The notes under the pieces are model-generated. The model was not told the DNA's origin, made no database searches, and worked only from the letters and a program-made list of their open reading frames with translations. DNA of 14,369 bases from Miltoncostaeales bacterium (lineage in GTDB: Bacteria > Actinomycetota > Thermoleophilia > Miltoncostaeales > Miltoncostaeaceae), in the NCBI GenBank assembly GCA_030829765.1, contig JAUROO010000068.1, positions 1-14,369 on the forward strand. The letters run 5' to 3'. Position 1 is the first letter of the stretch. Each line of letters begins with the position of its first letter. Shown here one piece after another: positions 7,056-14,021 of this stretch. A program made the position numbers and the translations under genes.

Positions 7056-8509
7056 GGGATCCTCCCGTCCGGGCCCGCCCGGCGGGCGAGCACGATGGTC
7101 GTGAGGCAGAGGCCGAAAGTGATCCACATCGGTGCGAAGTGGATGGCCGTTGACGGCCCGAGGCTACCTGCGATGAAGCCCATGAGCGCGAGGCCCCCCG
7201 CAAGGCCCATGTACCGCAGCCAGGGGTCAGGGGTGCGCCGTGCCACGCGCAGGTTCCCGACGAGCATGTAGGCGTAGAGCGCCACGAGCAGCCCGAGGCC
7301 GATGACCCCGGTATCCACGAGCACCTCCAGTGACCAGTTGTGGAGGTTCGCGACCCCCTCGTAGCCCTGCTGGGCGCGTACGACATCTTCCGCGCCGCCG
7401 GCGCCCACCCCCACGCCGCCGGTGTCGGCGGCGATGCCCAGGCCCCGCTCGAGCAGCGACGTGCGCACGGCCCCGGAGCCGGTGCCGCTCTGCACCTGCG
7501 CGAGGAGGGTGCTGAAGTCCAGCTTGGCCACGGCCTGCTCGGGGAGGGGCACGATTCCCGCGCCGAACAGCGACGGCACGATGAGCACCACCGCGGCGCC
7601 CACCACCACGACCGCGGCGATGAATGCGCGGCGCATGGCCGGATCGAGGGCCAGCACCACCAGCATGCCGACCAGGATGATGCCGGTGGCGATGAGATTG
7701 GCCTTGGACCCCGAGAACAGGATGAGCGCGATCGCGATGACGGCGCCCGCGAGGCCGAGCGCCCGCAGGCGCACGTCGCGTGCCACGACGGGCAGCACGA
7801 GCAGGTAGGGAAGGGCCAGCGCGAGGTACGTGGCGAAGTTGTTCTGGTTGCCGAAGAACGACGTCGCGGCGAACGACCCCACGCGGTTTGCCAGCGCGCT
7901 CGTGGGCAGGCGCATGCCCGTGGCGATCTCCGCGAGGGCCACGGCCACCGCGAGGGCGAACGTGAGGCCCAGCGCGCCGAGGAACCACGCGAGGCGTCGC
8001 CGCGACGATGCGGCGATGGGGATCGCCAGCATCAATCCGGTCATCAGCGCGAGGAAGAAGCTCCATCGCAGGGCCGTGGTGGTGGACGGCGCCCAGAGCG
8101 TGGACACCAGGGCCCAGGACACCCATGCGCCGGCGATGGCCGTGGGCCATCCGAGCCCATCCGGCATCGGAACGCCGCGCCCCATGGCCAGCCAGGCGAC
8201 GACTCCGGCGGCGATGAGCACGGCGAGCACGCGGAATGCGAATACCTCCCGCGCGGAGGGCGCGGCGAGGTTCGGGCCGAGGAGCGCGGCCACCATGGCC
8301 ACGAGCACGGCGGCTCGTCCGAGTGCGGGGAGCGGTGCGTCGCGCAGCAGCACGGCGATGACCAGCACGGCGGCGAGGCCCAGGCCGATGACCGGGGCAT
8401 GGACGGCGAGGGCGCCGGCCGCGAGGGCGGCGGCGAGGGCCAGGGCCACGGCGCGGACGCCGGGCCCCCCGGACGCGCCGGAGGACCGCATCGGGGCGGG
8501 TGCCGACAT
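7052..8509 (-). CDS. O-antigen ligase/polymerase-like membrane protein (Wzy_C type), second copy
   Basis: This 485-residue polytopic membrane protein has about ten or more hydrophobic segments throughout and a large loop near residues 320-390, as expected of the O-antigen ligase/Wzy superfamily. The proteins use lipid-linked glycans outside the membrane, either to polymerise repeat units or to transfer the chain to an acceptor. Visible marks are FGNQNNFATYLALALPYLL in the middle, FSGSKANL (the usual serine-rich turn), GVGVGAGG in the loop, and LHNWSLEVLVDTGVIGLGL with His390-Asn391, matching the family's conserved HN...E/D.G..G pattern. The start at 8509 is the first ATG after a 38-nt gap, without a recognisable Shine-Dalgarno. 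Met7 at 8491 is the alternative and is preceded by the same 9 bases. Polymerase and ligase roles cannot be told apart from sequence. Confidence 0.88.
   Translation of the reverse strand: MSAPAPMRSSGASGGPGVRAVALALAAALAAGALAVHAPVIGLGLAAVLVIAVLLRDAPLPALGRAAVLVAMVAALLGPNLAAPSAREVFAFRVLAVLIAAGVVAWLAMGRGVPMPDGLGWPTAIAGAWVSWALVSTLWAPSTTTALRWSFFLALMTGLMLAIPIAASSRRRLAWFLGALGLTFALAVAVALAEIATGMRLPTSALANRVGSFAATSFFGNQNNFATYLALALPYLLVLPVVARDVRLRALGLAGAVIAIALILFSGSKANLIATGIILVGMLVVLALDPAMRRAFIAAVVVVGAAVVLIVPSLFGAGIVPLPEQAVAKLDFSTLLAQVQSGTGSGAVRTSLLERGLGIAADTGGVGVGAGGAEDVVRAQQGYEGVANLHNWSLEVLVDTGVIGLGLLVALYAYMLVGNLRVARRTPDPWLRYMGLAGGLALMGFIAGSLGPSTAIHFAPMWITFGLCLTTIVLARRAGPDGRIP
7061..7066 (-). promoter_or_regulatory. 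Ribosome binding site for the GT4 at 5859-7055
   Basis: GGGAGG lies 5 bases before the GTG at 7055 and supports this start over the internal Met at 7043. Confidence 0.75.
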
Positions 8510-8518
8510 CGGGGCGGG
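8489..8518 (-). repeat. Short direct repeat that duplicates a start codon context
   Basis: The 12 bases CCCGCCCCGATG occur twice at an 18-base offset (8518-8507 and 8500-8489). Each copy ends in an in-frame ATG, the first and seventh codons of the second O-antigen ligase-like gene. Neither is preceded by a purine-rich ribosome site, so the true start cannot be settled from sequence alone; 8509 is used here because it is the first. Confidence 0.6.
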
Positions 8519-8547
8519 ACGGTAGCAGCCGACCCCGGAAACGCGGC
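8510..8547 (-). other. Only non-overlapping gene junction in the operon
   Basis: These 38 bases separate the TAG of the GT4 gene from the ATG of the second O-antigen ligase-like gene. I see no Shine-Dalgarno, no hairpin followed by T-run, and no convincing -35/-10 pair. The in-frame codons upstream of 8509 offer no alternative ATG, GTG or TTG within this gap. It may simply be a relaxed junction or mark the join between two gene modules. Confidence 0.6.
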
Positions 8548-9624
8548 CTATGCAGGGCCTCCCGCGGCCGAGCGCAACACGGCCAGCACGGTGGAGGATT
8601 CACGGGCGAGCGAATGGCGCAGCGCCGCATCGCGGCATGCCTCCGGAGGCGGGGGCGCGTCGACCATGCGCGCGAGGGCCCCGGCGATCGCGGCGTCATC
8701 ATGCGGGTCGACGATCGCGCCTGCGACGCCATCGGGGACGACCTCGCGCAGTCCGCCGATTGCGGTGCCCACCACGGGTCGTCCGCTCGCCAGTGCCTCG
8801 AGTGCCGCCACTCCGAGCGGCTCCACCAGGCTCACCTGCGCCACCACGTCCGATGCGGTCATCCACTCCGCCACCCCGGCATCGGCGAGCACGCCGGTGC
8901 GGATGACATGTCCCGCGATCCCCAGCCCGGTGGCCTGCGCATCGATCGCGGTGGCGAGGGGGCCGTCGCCGACGAACGCCAGCAGTGCGTCCGGGTGGTC
9001 GGCGGCGCGCATACGGGCAAAGGCGCGCAGGAGCCCGCCGGGGTTCTTCCGCTCCGTCAGGCCGCCGACCGCCAGTACCACGGGGACCCCGGGGGCAAGG
9101 CCCAGTCGCGCGCGCGCGGCGTCCCTGGAGCGCACCGTGAACCGGTGGTCATCCACGCCCATGCTTGCGATGCGCGGACGCCGGGGCGGCAGGCCCTCCT
9201 CGCGCATTCTCCCCGCCAGCCATTCGCTCACGCAGATCACGGCCGCCGCGCCACGTACGCCGGGCGATGACAGGCGTCGCACGGGCTCGCGGGCGAGGTT
9301 GGCCACATCACCGCCGTGGGCGGTGATGACCCACGGGGTACGCGTGATGCCGCCGGCGGTGGCGGCGATGAGGCCGGTGGGGAAGAGGTAATGCGCCCAG
9401 ATCACGTCGGTGCGCCGGGCGGCGCGGATCGCCCGCAGGGTCAGGCCGGCGTACTTTGCGGGGGTCCGCAGGGGTCCGGACGACCGGGTGCTGATGACCA
9501 CGCGCTCCACGTCCGCGCCCTGGCGCTCGAGCTCGCCGCACATGCGCGCGATGAATGCCCCGTAGTCGGGGGCGTCGGGTCCCGGGTACATGTTGGACAG
9601 GCACATGACCCGGAGCCCGTTCAT
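8548..9624 (-). CDS. GT4 glycosyltransferase
   Basis: This 358-residue GT-B glycosyltransferase has an N-terminal domain MNGLRVMCLSNMYPGPDAPD with YGAFIARMCGELERQGADV, then VIWAHYLFPTGL (74-85) and ITAHGGDVANLAR (100-112), a pattern common in GT4 enzymes of lipid-linked glycan pathways. The donor domain shows VGGLTERKNPGGLLRAF (186-202), VGDGPL (218-223), and Glu268 and Glu276 in VEPLGVAALEALASGRPVV, an intact E-x7-E. The ATG at 9624 overlaps the preceding stop (ATGA) and lies seven bases after GGGGGGAGG, so the 21 extra codons available upstream are not used. It ends with TAG at 8550-8548 and is the only gene here not overlapping its downstream neighbour. Donor sugar is unknown. Confidence 0.92.
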   Translation of the reverse strand: MNGLRVMCLSNMYPGPDAPDYGAFIARMCGELERQGADVERVVISTRSSGPLRTPAKYAGLTLRAIRAARRTDVIWAHYLFPTGLIAATAGGITRTPWVITAHGGDVANLAREPVRRLSSPGVRGAAAVICVSEWLAGRMREEGLPPRRPRIASMGVDDHRFTVRSRDAARARLGLAPGVPVVLAVGGLTERKNPGGLLRAFARMRAADHPDALLAFVGDGPLATAIDAQATGLGIAGHVIRTGVLADAGVAEWMTASDVVAQVSLVEPLGVAALEALASGRPVVGTAIGGLREVVPDGVAGAIVDPHDDAAIAGALARMVDAPPPPEACRDAALRHSLARESSTVLAVLRSAAGGPA

Positions 9625-11144
9625 GGCGTGGCCTCCCCCCGGGCCCGCGCCGCGGCGAGCACCATGAGCCCCGCGGCCAGGACCCACGTGTAGGGGTCCT
9701 CGAACAGCGCGGAGTACAGAAGCGCGTGCACGAAGATCCCGGCGATGGCGCCGAGCATCGCCGCGGCCGGGATGCCCACGTCATCATCGCGGTCGCGCGT
9801 GGCACGGATGCCGACGATGGCGGCGATTACGGCGAGCCATGCAAACAGCGCGAAGCCGATCGCGCCGCCTTCGCTCAGGATGGTGACCGGGGCGTTGTGC
9901 GAGATGACCACGCGGGTCCGGTTGCGCTCGCGTTCGGAAAGGAGCGCCGAGTAGTCGGTGGCGAACGAGCCCAGCCCACCGCCCGCCACGGGGTGCTCCA
10001 TGAAGATGTCCACGCCGCCGCCCACGAGGTCGAAGCGTCCCTCGGACACCTTGTCCAGGCGCTCCACCGACGTGATGGCCTCCCGGACCTGGGCGGATGC
10101 CGCGATGGCTACCCCTCCCCCGAGCACCGCCATGATGCCCGCCGTCGCAAGGGCCCGCCGCCATCCGAACAGCCGCAGGGCGAGGATGAGCAGGCCTACC
10201 ATCAGCATCAGGGCGCTTGACCGGGAGAACGTGACCACCAGGGCCGCCGCATCCACCGTGGCCACCACCGCGCAGGCCACGAGCACGCGGTTGCTGCCCC
10301 GCCACAGCCACGCGACCGCGACCGTGATGAGCAGGGCCAGCACCAGGTAGCGCCCGAGGATGTTGGGGTCGTAGAAGATCGAGTTGACGCGGAAGAAGCG
10401 GCTGTACACGTTCGCCTGCATGAGGCGGTGGTTCCAGAGCACCTCGCGCGCGGCGTACTCACCCAGCGCGAGCAGCGCGACCGGCATCGACATGGCCATC
10501 GTGGTGACGGCCAGCACCCGCAGGGCGCGTCCCTGGCGCCAGATGGCCACGCAGGTGAGGTACAGCAGCACGAAGGGAACCCAGAAGAAGGTGGCCTTCA
10601 CCGCGCCCTCGGCGATATCCGATGACCACGCGAGTGACACGAGCGTGAAGCCCACGAACAGCAGCAGGGGCAGGTCGAGCGCCGTGGCCGGCCACGACCG
10701 CGCGCGTGTGCCCCACCGTTCCATCCACCACAGCACCGCGATCCCGATCGCGATCACCGCGTAGAGCGGCAGCAGCAGGTTTGCGTCCTCACCGCCCACC
10801 GAGATGGGGATGCGCACTGGCAGCGCGAGCCCGAGCAGGAGGAACCAGGTCCACGGCCGTCGGGCGATGAGGCGCCCGGCCAGCAGGATCAGGCCGAGCC
10901 CGATGACCACCCCTGCGGCCCCGGCCGCAAGGCCCGCGGGCGTGGCGAGGCGGTCCGACACCGATGCGGGTACGAGTGTTCCCGCCATCACAACCCAGGC
11001 GATGAGCAGGATGACGAGCCCGGTGATCCGGCGGCCGCGCTCGGGAAGGCGCACCGCCGTCGCGAGCGCCGTGGGCGCGAGCATGAGGATGAGCCCCGCC
11101 GTCGCGGCGAACGCGGCGGTGAACCGCAGCACCTCGGTGCTCAT
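9621..11144 (-). CDS. O-antigen ligase/polymerase-like membrane protein (Wzy_C type), first copy
   Basis: This 507-residue membrane protein has about eleven hydrophobic segments and a long extracytoplasmic loop near 330-415, in line with the O-antigen ligase/Wzy superfamily. Marks include NSIFYDPNILGRYLVLAL (about 252-270), VVTFSRSSALMLMVGL (the conserved SRS turn), GGGLGSF in the loop, and SHNAPVTILSEGGAIGF with His416-Asn417. It would polymerise glycan repeats or attach them to an acceptor after membrane translocation. The ATG at 11144 overlaps the previous stop (ATGA) and has GGGAGGG just upstream. It differs clearly from the second family member at 7052-8509 in sequence and loop content, so the two are not a recent duplication. 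Which one, if either, is the polymerase is unresolved. Confidence 0.9.
   Translation of the reverse strand: MSTEVLRFTAAFAATAGLILMLAPTALATAVRLPERGRRITGLVILLIAWVVMAGTLVPASVSDRLATPAGLAAGAAGVVIGLGLILLAGRLIARRPWTWFLLLGLALPVRIPISVGGEDANLLLPLYAVIAIGIAVLWWMERWGTRARSWPATALDLPLLLFVGFTLVSLAWSSDIAEGAVKATFFWVPFVLLYLTCVAIWRQGRALRVLAVTTMAMSMPVALLALGEYAAREVLWNHRLMQANVYSRFFRVNSIFYDPNILGRYLVLALLITVAVAWLWRGSNRVLVACAVVATVDAAALVVTFSRSSALMLMVGLLILALRLFGWRRALATAGIMAVLGGGVAIAASAQVREAITSVERLDKVSEGRFDLVGGGVDIFMEHPVAGGGLGSFATDYSALLSERERNRTRVVISHNAPVTILSEGGAIGFALFAWLAVIAAIVGIRATRDRDDDVGIPAAAMLGAIAGIFVHALLYSALFEDPYTWVLAAGLMVLAAARARGEATP
9632..9640 (-). promoter_or_regulatory. Ribosome binding site for the GT4 at 8548-9624
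   Basis: GGGGGGAGG lies 7 bases before the ATG at 9624, which also overlaps the upstream stop. It argues against the longer open frame that begins at 9687. Confidence 0.75.
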
Positions 11145-12133
11145 CCGCCCTCCCGGAAGCCGATCAGGGCCTGACGGCGCGGCCCTGCGGCCGCGAGCAG
11201 CCAGAGCTCAGCCGGGCGAACCCCTGCCGGAATGGTGATCCGGGCGCTCGATGCCGGCCCGGTCACCTCCTCGCCGACCGGATCGCCGAGGATCCGCGTG
11301 CCGACGGGGTCGCCCGGCGTGCCGAGGCGCCGGCGCAGCGACAGGGTCACCTCGGGGTTCCCGCGCCCCGCGATCGCCACGCCCACGGCGTCACCCGATG
11401 CGGGCTGGCCGGGCACGGCACGGGCGTTGAGGTGCGCGACCCAGCACGTCAGCACCCGCGAGGCGCGGTTGCCGCGATCGTCGCGCGCGATCGTGCGCAC
11501 CGGCTGGATGCCGGGGGCCACGCGCCTGCCCCGGGAGTCCCGGCCGTCCCACGTCCACGACGTCGTGCCGCGCGCACCGATGCTGCGCGGCTCCGACGAC
11601 ACGCCCGCGGTCGGGGCCGAGAAGGTGATCGTGGCGGTCTCGCCGGGCGCGTCCGCGCTGGCGATGCATCCGGCGGCCACCGACTGCACCGTCACGGCGG
11701 GGGATGGCGCGGTGGTGTCCACCACGATCCTGCGGCTCTTGGAGAACTTCTTCTCGCCCGCCCGCGCGCTGAGGTCGATCGCGTAGGTGCCGTCGGGCAC
11801 CGTGCGACCGTCCGGCCCGGTGCCGTCCCACCGCACGGCGAGCGTGCGGCGGCGCACGACCTCGGCGCCGTCGGCGAGCCGCGCCACGACCTCGCCCGTC
11901 TCCGGGTCCTTCACCGTGATCACGACGTTGCTGGGCTCGCTGAGGCGGATGGCCACGGTGGCCACGGCGCGGCCCTGGTCGTTGCCCGGGCTGAAGGCCC
12001 GCGTGGCGACGAACCGCGTGATGATGGGCGGCGGCGTGGTGAAGGCGAACGGCAGCACGAACACGCCGAATGCCACCAGCACGAGGGCGATGATGCCCCC
12101 GGCGACGATCCCGCGCCGCCCGCCGTCGGGCAT
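11141..12133 (-). CDS. Membrane-anchored protein with FlgD-like Ig domains
   Basis: This 330-residue protein begins with a short basic head (MPDGGRRG) and one hydrophobic helix at about 9-30. It then has extracytoplasmic sequence, so it is probably anchored in the membrane facing outward. Residues about 43-124 contain FVATRAFSPGNDQGRAV and then RWDGTGPDGRTVPDGTY, the signature of the FlgD Ig-like fold. A second related unit at about 160-225 has WTWDGRDSRGRRVAPG. A third beta-rich part (about 245-330) carries no known motif. Cys156 and Cys230 could pair. FlgD-type Ig domains are structural and occur in many secreted proteins; nothing suggests a flagellar role here. The ATG at 12133 overlaps the methyltransferase stop by one base (TGATG). 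The upstream bases are pyrimidine-rich without a Shine-Dalgarno, so reinitiation is likely. It may help anchor or organise the glycan. Confidence 0.8.
   Translation of the reverse strand: MPDGGRRGIVAGGIIALVLVAFGVFVLPFAFTTPPPIITRFVATRAFSPGNDQGRAVATVAIRLSEPSNVVITVKDPETGEVVARLADGAEVVRRRTLAVRWDGTGPDGRTVPDGTYAIDLSARAGEKKFSKSRRIVVDTTAPSPAVTVQSVAAGCIASADAPGETATITFSAPTAGVSSEPRSIGARGTTSWTWDGRDSRGRRVAPGIQPVRTIARDDRGNRASRVLTCWVAHLNARAVPGQPASGDAVGVAIAGRGNPEVTLSLRRRLGTPGDPVGTRILGDPVGEEVTGPASSARITIPAGVRPAELWLLAAAGPRRQALIGFREGG
11148..11154 (-). promoter_or_regulatory. Ribosome binding site for the first O-antigen ligase-like gene
   Basis: GGGAGGG lies 3 bases before the ATG at 11144 (GGAGG core 4 bases away), within the last codons of the Ig-domain gene. 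Confidence 0.7.
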
Positions 12134-12906
12134 CAGGGGAGGGGGCGGAAGCCCAGGACGATGTAGAAGCCGAAGCGCCCGAGCCGCGTGCCCGATGCAC
12201 GGCGCTCGAGGTTGCGCACCGATGCGCTGCGGTAGGCGCGGCCCATCTGGGAGCCGATCCTGCCCCCGGGCCGGAAGAAGATGCCCCGACGGCTCACCGG
12301 CACCATGCCGGCCGCGGCCGCGTGTGACTCCAGGTCCACCCAGGTCTGCCAGTTGTCGACGGGCGCGAGGCTCAGGTGGATCCCGGGCACGCCCTTCTCG
12401 GCCAGCCATCGCCGGGCACCCGGCAGGCTGCGCCGGTTGGGGGTGGAGATCACGAGCAGGGCGCCGGGCGCCATCTGCGCGCGCAGTGCCCGCAGGCACG
12501 CACGCGGATCCTCCAGGTGCTCGAGCACGTCGGTCAGGCACACGAGGTCGAACGGGCCCTCCGGGGGCTCGTAGGCGCTGCCCACCCGGGCGTCCAGCCG
12601 GTCCGCCGCGCCGATCTCGGCAAGTCGCGTGCGCGCGATGTCCACCGACTCGGGCGACAGGTCGATTCCCACCCCGGAGTACCCGCGTCCTGCGAGCGCC
12701 TCCAGCAGGAACCCACCGCCGCAGCCGACGTCGAGCACCCGGCCGCCCGGACCCGGGCCGTAGCCGTCGATCGTCGCGAGCACGCACGACATGCGGCTCT
12801 GCAGGTGCCAGTTCTGCTGCTCCACCGCCTTGAGGTGCGGTGCGATGCGGTCGTAGTAGGCGCGGACGTCGTCGAGCGTGTCGCCGTCGCGCTCCGCTCC
12901 GCTCAC
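12133..12906 (-). CDS. Class I SAM-dependent methyltransferase
   Basis: This 257-residue soluble protein has the Rossmann-type methyltransferase core. Motif I is RVLDVGCGGGFLLEAL (56-71). The acidic residue binding the SAM ribose is Asp82 in VGIDLSPESV, and DLVCLTDVLEHLEDP (120-134) carries motif II with the family's conserved EH pair. LVISTPNR follows at 151-158. This is the UbiG-like type often found in EPS or O-antigen clusters, where it methylates a sugar hydroxyl. The C-terminal 45 residues are Arg-rich with amphipathic character (RIGSQMGRAYRS..., IVLGFRPLP) and may touch the membrane. The GTG at 12906 overlaps the hydrolase stop (GTGA) and starts the natural N-terminus, ahead of VRAYYDRIAPHL. 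Only a weak purine-rich ribosome site precedes it. The substrate is not certain; other small-molecule acceptors remain possible. Confidence 0.88.
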   Translation of the reverse strand: MSGAERDGDTLDDVRAYYDRIAPHLKAVEQQNWHLQSRMSCVLATIDGYGPGPGGRVLDVGCGGGFLLEALAGRGYSGVGIDLSPESVDIARTRLAEIGAADRLDARVGSAYEPPEGPFDLVCLTDVLEHLEDPRACLRALRAQMAPGALLVISTPNRRSLPGARRWLAEKGVPGIHLSLAPVDNWQTWVDLESHAAAAGMVPVSRRGIFFRPGGRIGSQMGRAYRSASVRNLERRASGTRLGRFGFYIVLGFRPLP

Positions 12907-14021
12907 GGGGCCCACGACCCGGGACGGGCGGAGCCGGACGCCTGCGCGACGAATCGCGACCACGCGGGCTTCTGCGTCAGGTCCCCGCGCAGCAGGCCAC
13001 CGGTCCAGAACGGGTTGTCCTGGAGGTTGAACCACACGGCCACCTCCACCCGCGGGTACCGGTTCGCGACCCTGTAGGTCTGGTCCAGCCACGACGCCTG
13101 CTGGGCCTCGCTCACGAAGTAGCGGTGGTAGCGGTTGTACGAGGTGTGATAGCCGGTCTCCGTCACGTAGATGGGCGCGCCGCGCTTCAGCCTATCCACC
13201 AGCTTGGTGATCTGGGGGATCGTCCTCCACGACGGCACGAAGTACGCCTTGGCCGGCGAGCCGATGGGGTACAGGTGCATGCTCCAGGCATCGATGGGCA
13301 CGCGATGGCGGATCATCTCCTTTGCAAAGGTGATCGTGCCCACCGAGGAGTCCGCCTTGTCGCATGCGGATCCACCCACCGGCCCGGTGACGCCCGCGGT
13401 GACGATCGACGCCGGGCTCGCGGCCTTCACGCGTGGGTAGGCCGCGGCCACCAGGGCCGAGTACTGGCGGGCCGACGCCATGACGTAGCGGCCCTTCTGG
13501 CGCCGGCACTGCGGGAACCAGAACGTCGCGATGTTCGGCTCGTTCCAGATCTCGATGCGCCGCACCAGCGGGAGCACGCCACCCCTGCCGTCCGCCCACG
13601 TGCCGTTGTACCGGCGTGCGATCGCCGCCGCGAAGTACGCGGCGTCGGCGATGCGCGGGGCGGCGTTGGGCTTGCCCGTGCGCCCCGCCCACGTGGGGGT
13701 CCAGTAGTAGGTGATCATGGGCGTGATGTCACGCGCCACGAGCCCGCTGATCATCTGGTCGTAGCGGCTCCAGTCATAGGCGGGATCCGCCGGGTTCATC
13801 GGGTCCGCGGGCCGAGTGGGCGCGACCCACCGCCAGATGACATCCACGCGTGTCACCTTCGTGCCGCTCGACTGCAGCAGGTCGAGCCGCTGGTCCAGTG
13901 CCGGCCCGCTCAGGTTGTGCAGCTGGTCGTCCTGCAGCGCGGGGATCGCGCCGTGCGCGGGAATGGCCAGCGCCAGGGCGGCCGCCCCTGCGAGCGTGCC
14001 CGTGATGGCGCGCACGCTCAT
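12903..14021 (-). CDS. Secreted glycoside hydrolase of clan GH-A (GH39/PslG-like)
   Basis: This 372-residue protein has a signal peptide (MSVRAITGTLAGAAALALAI, likely cut near Ala25) and then a (beta/alpha)8 hydrolase. RVDVIWRWVAP (58-68) and MITYYWTPTWAG (102-113) fit early barrel strands. RIEIWNEPN (155-163) holds the acid/base Glu161, and MHLYP (248-252) is the conserved His strand. IYVTETGY (284-291) holds the nucleophile Glu288, with AVWFNLQD at the last strand. Asn160-Glu161 plus Glu288 is the clan GH-A retaining pair. The ATG at 14021 overlaps the preceding stop (ATGA) and has GGGGAGGG four bases upstream, so the 83 codons of open frame further upstream are rejected. By analogy with PslG in the Psl cluster, it may cut the EPS made by the neighbours. 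The exact GH family and the substrate are inference. Confidence 0.87.
   Translation of the reverse strand: MSVRAITGTLAGAAALALAIPAHGAIPALQDDQLHNLSGPALDQRLDLLQSSGTKVTRVDVIWRWVAPTRPADPMNPADPAYDWSRYDQMISGLVARDITPMITYYWTPTWAGRTGKPNAAPRIADAAYFAAAIARRYNGTWADGRGGVLPLVRRIEIWNEPNIATFWFPQCRRQKGRYVMASARQYSALVAAAYPRVKAASPASIVTAGVTGPVGGSACDKADSSVGTITFAKEMIRHRVPIDAWSMHLYPIGSPAKAYFVPSWRTIPQITKLVDRLKRGAPIYVTETGYHTSYNRYHRYFVSEAQQASWLDQTYRVANRYPRVEVAVWFNLQDNPFWTGGLLRGDLTQKPAWSRFVAQASGSARPGSWAP

Noticed and set aside
8510..8547. Terminator or internal promoter in the single gap
   Set aside because: No stem-loop with T-run and no plausible -35/-10 spacing could be found in the 38 bases.
7340..9391. Open frame of 683 codons on the plus strand
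   Set aside because: It is antisense to the second ligase-like gene and a GT4 with clear families. The product is low-complexity (Gly/His/Glu/Arg) with no recognisable motif.
12134..12787. Longer N-terminus for the Ig-domain protein
   Set aside because: The extra codons are the shifted frame of the methyltransferase, lack domain content, and would bury the membrane helix far from the N-terminus.
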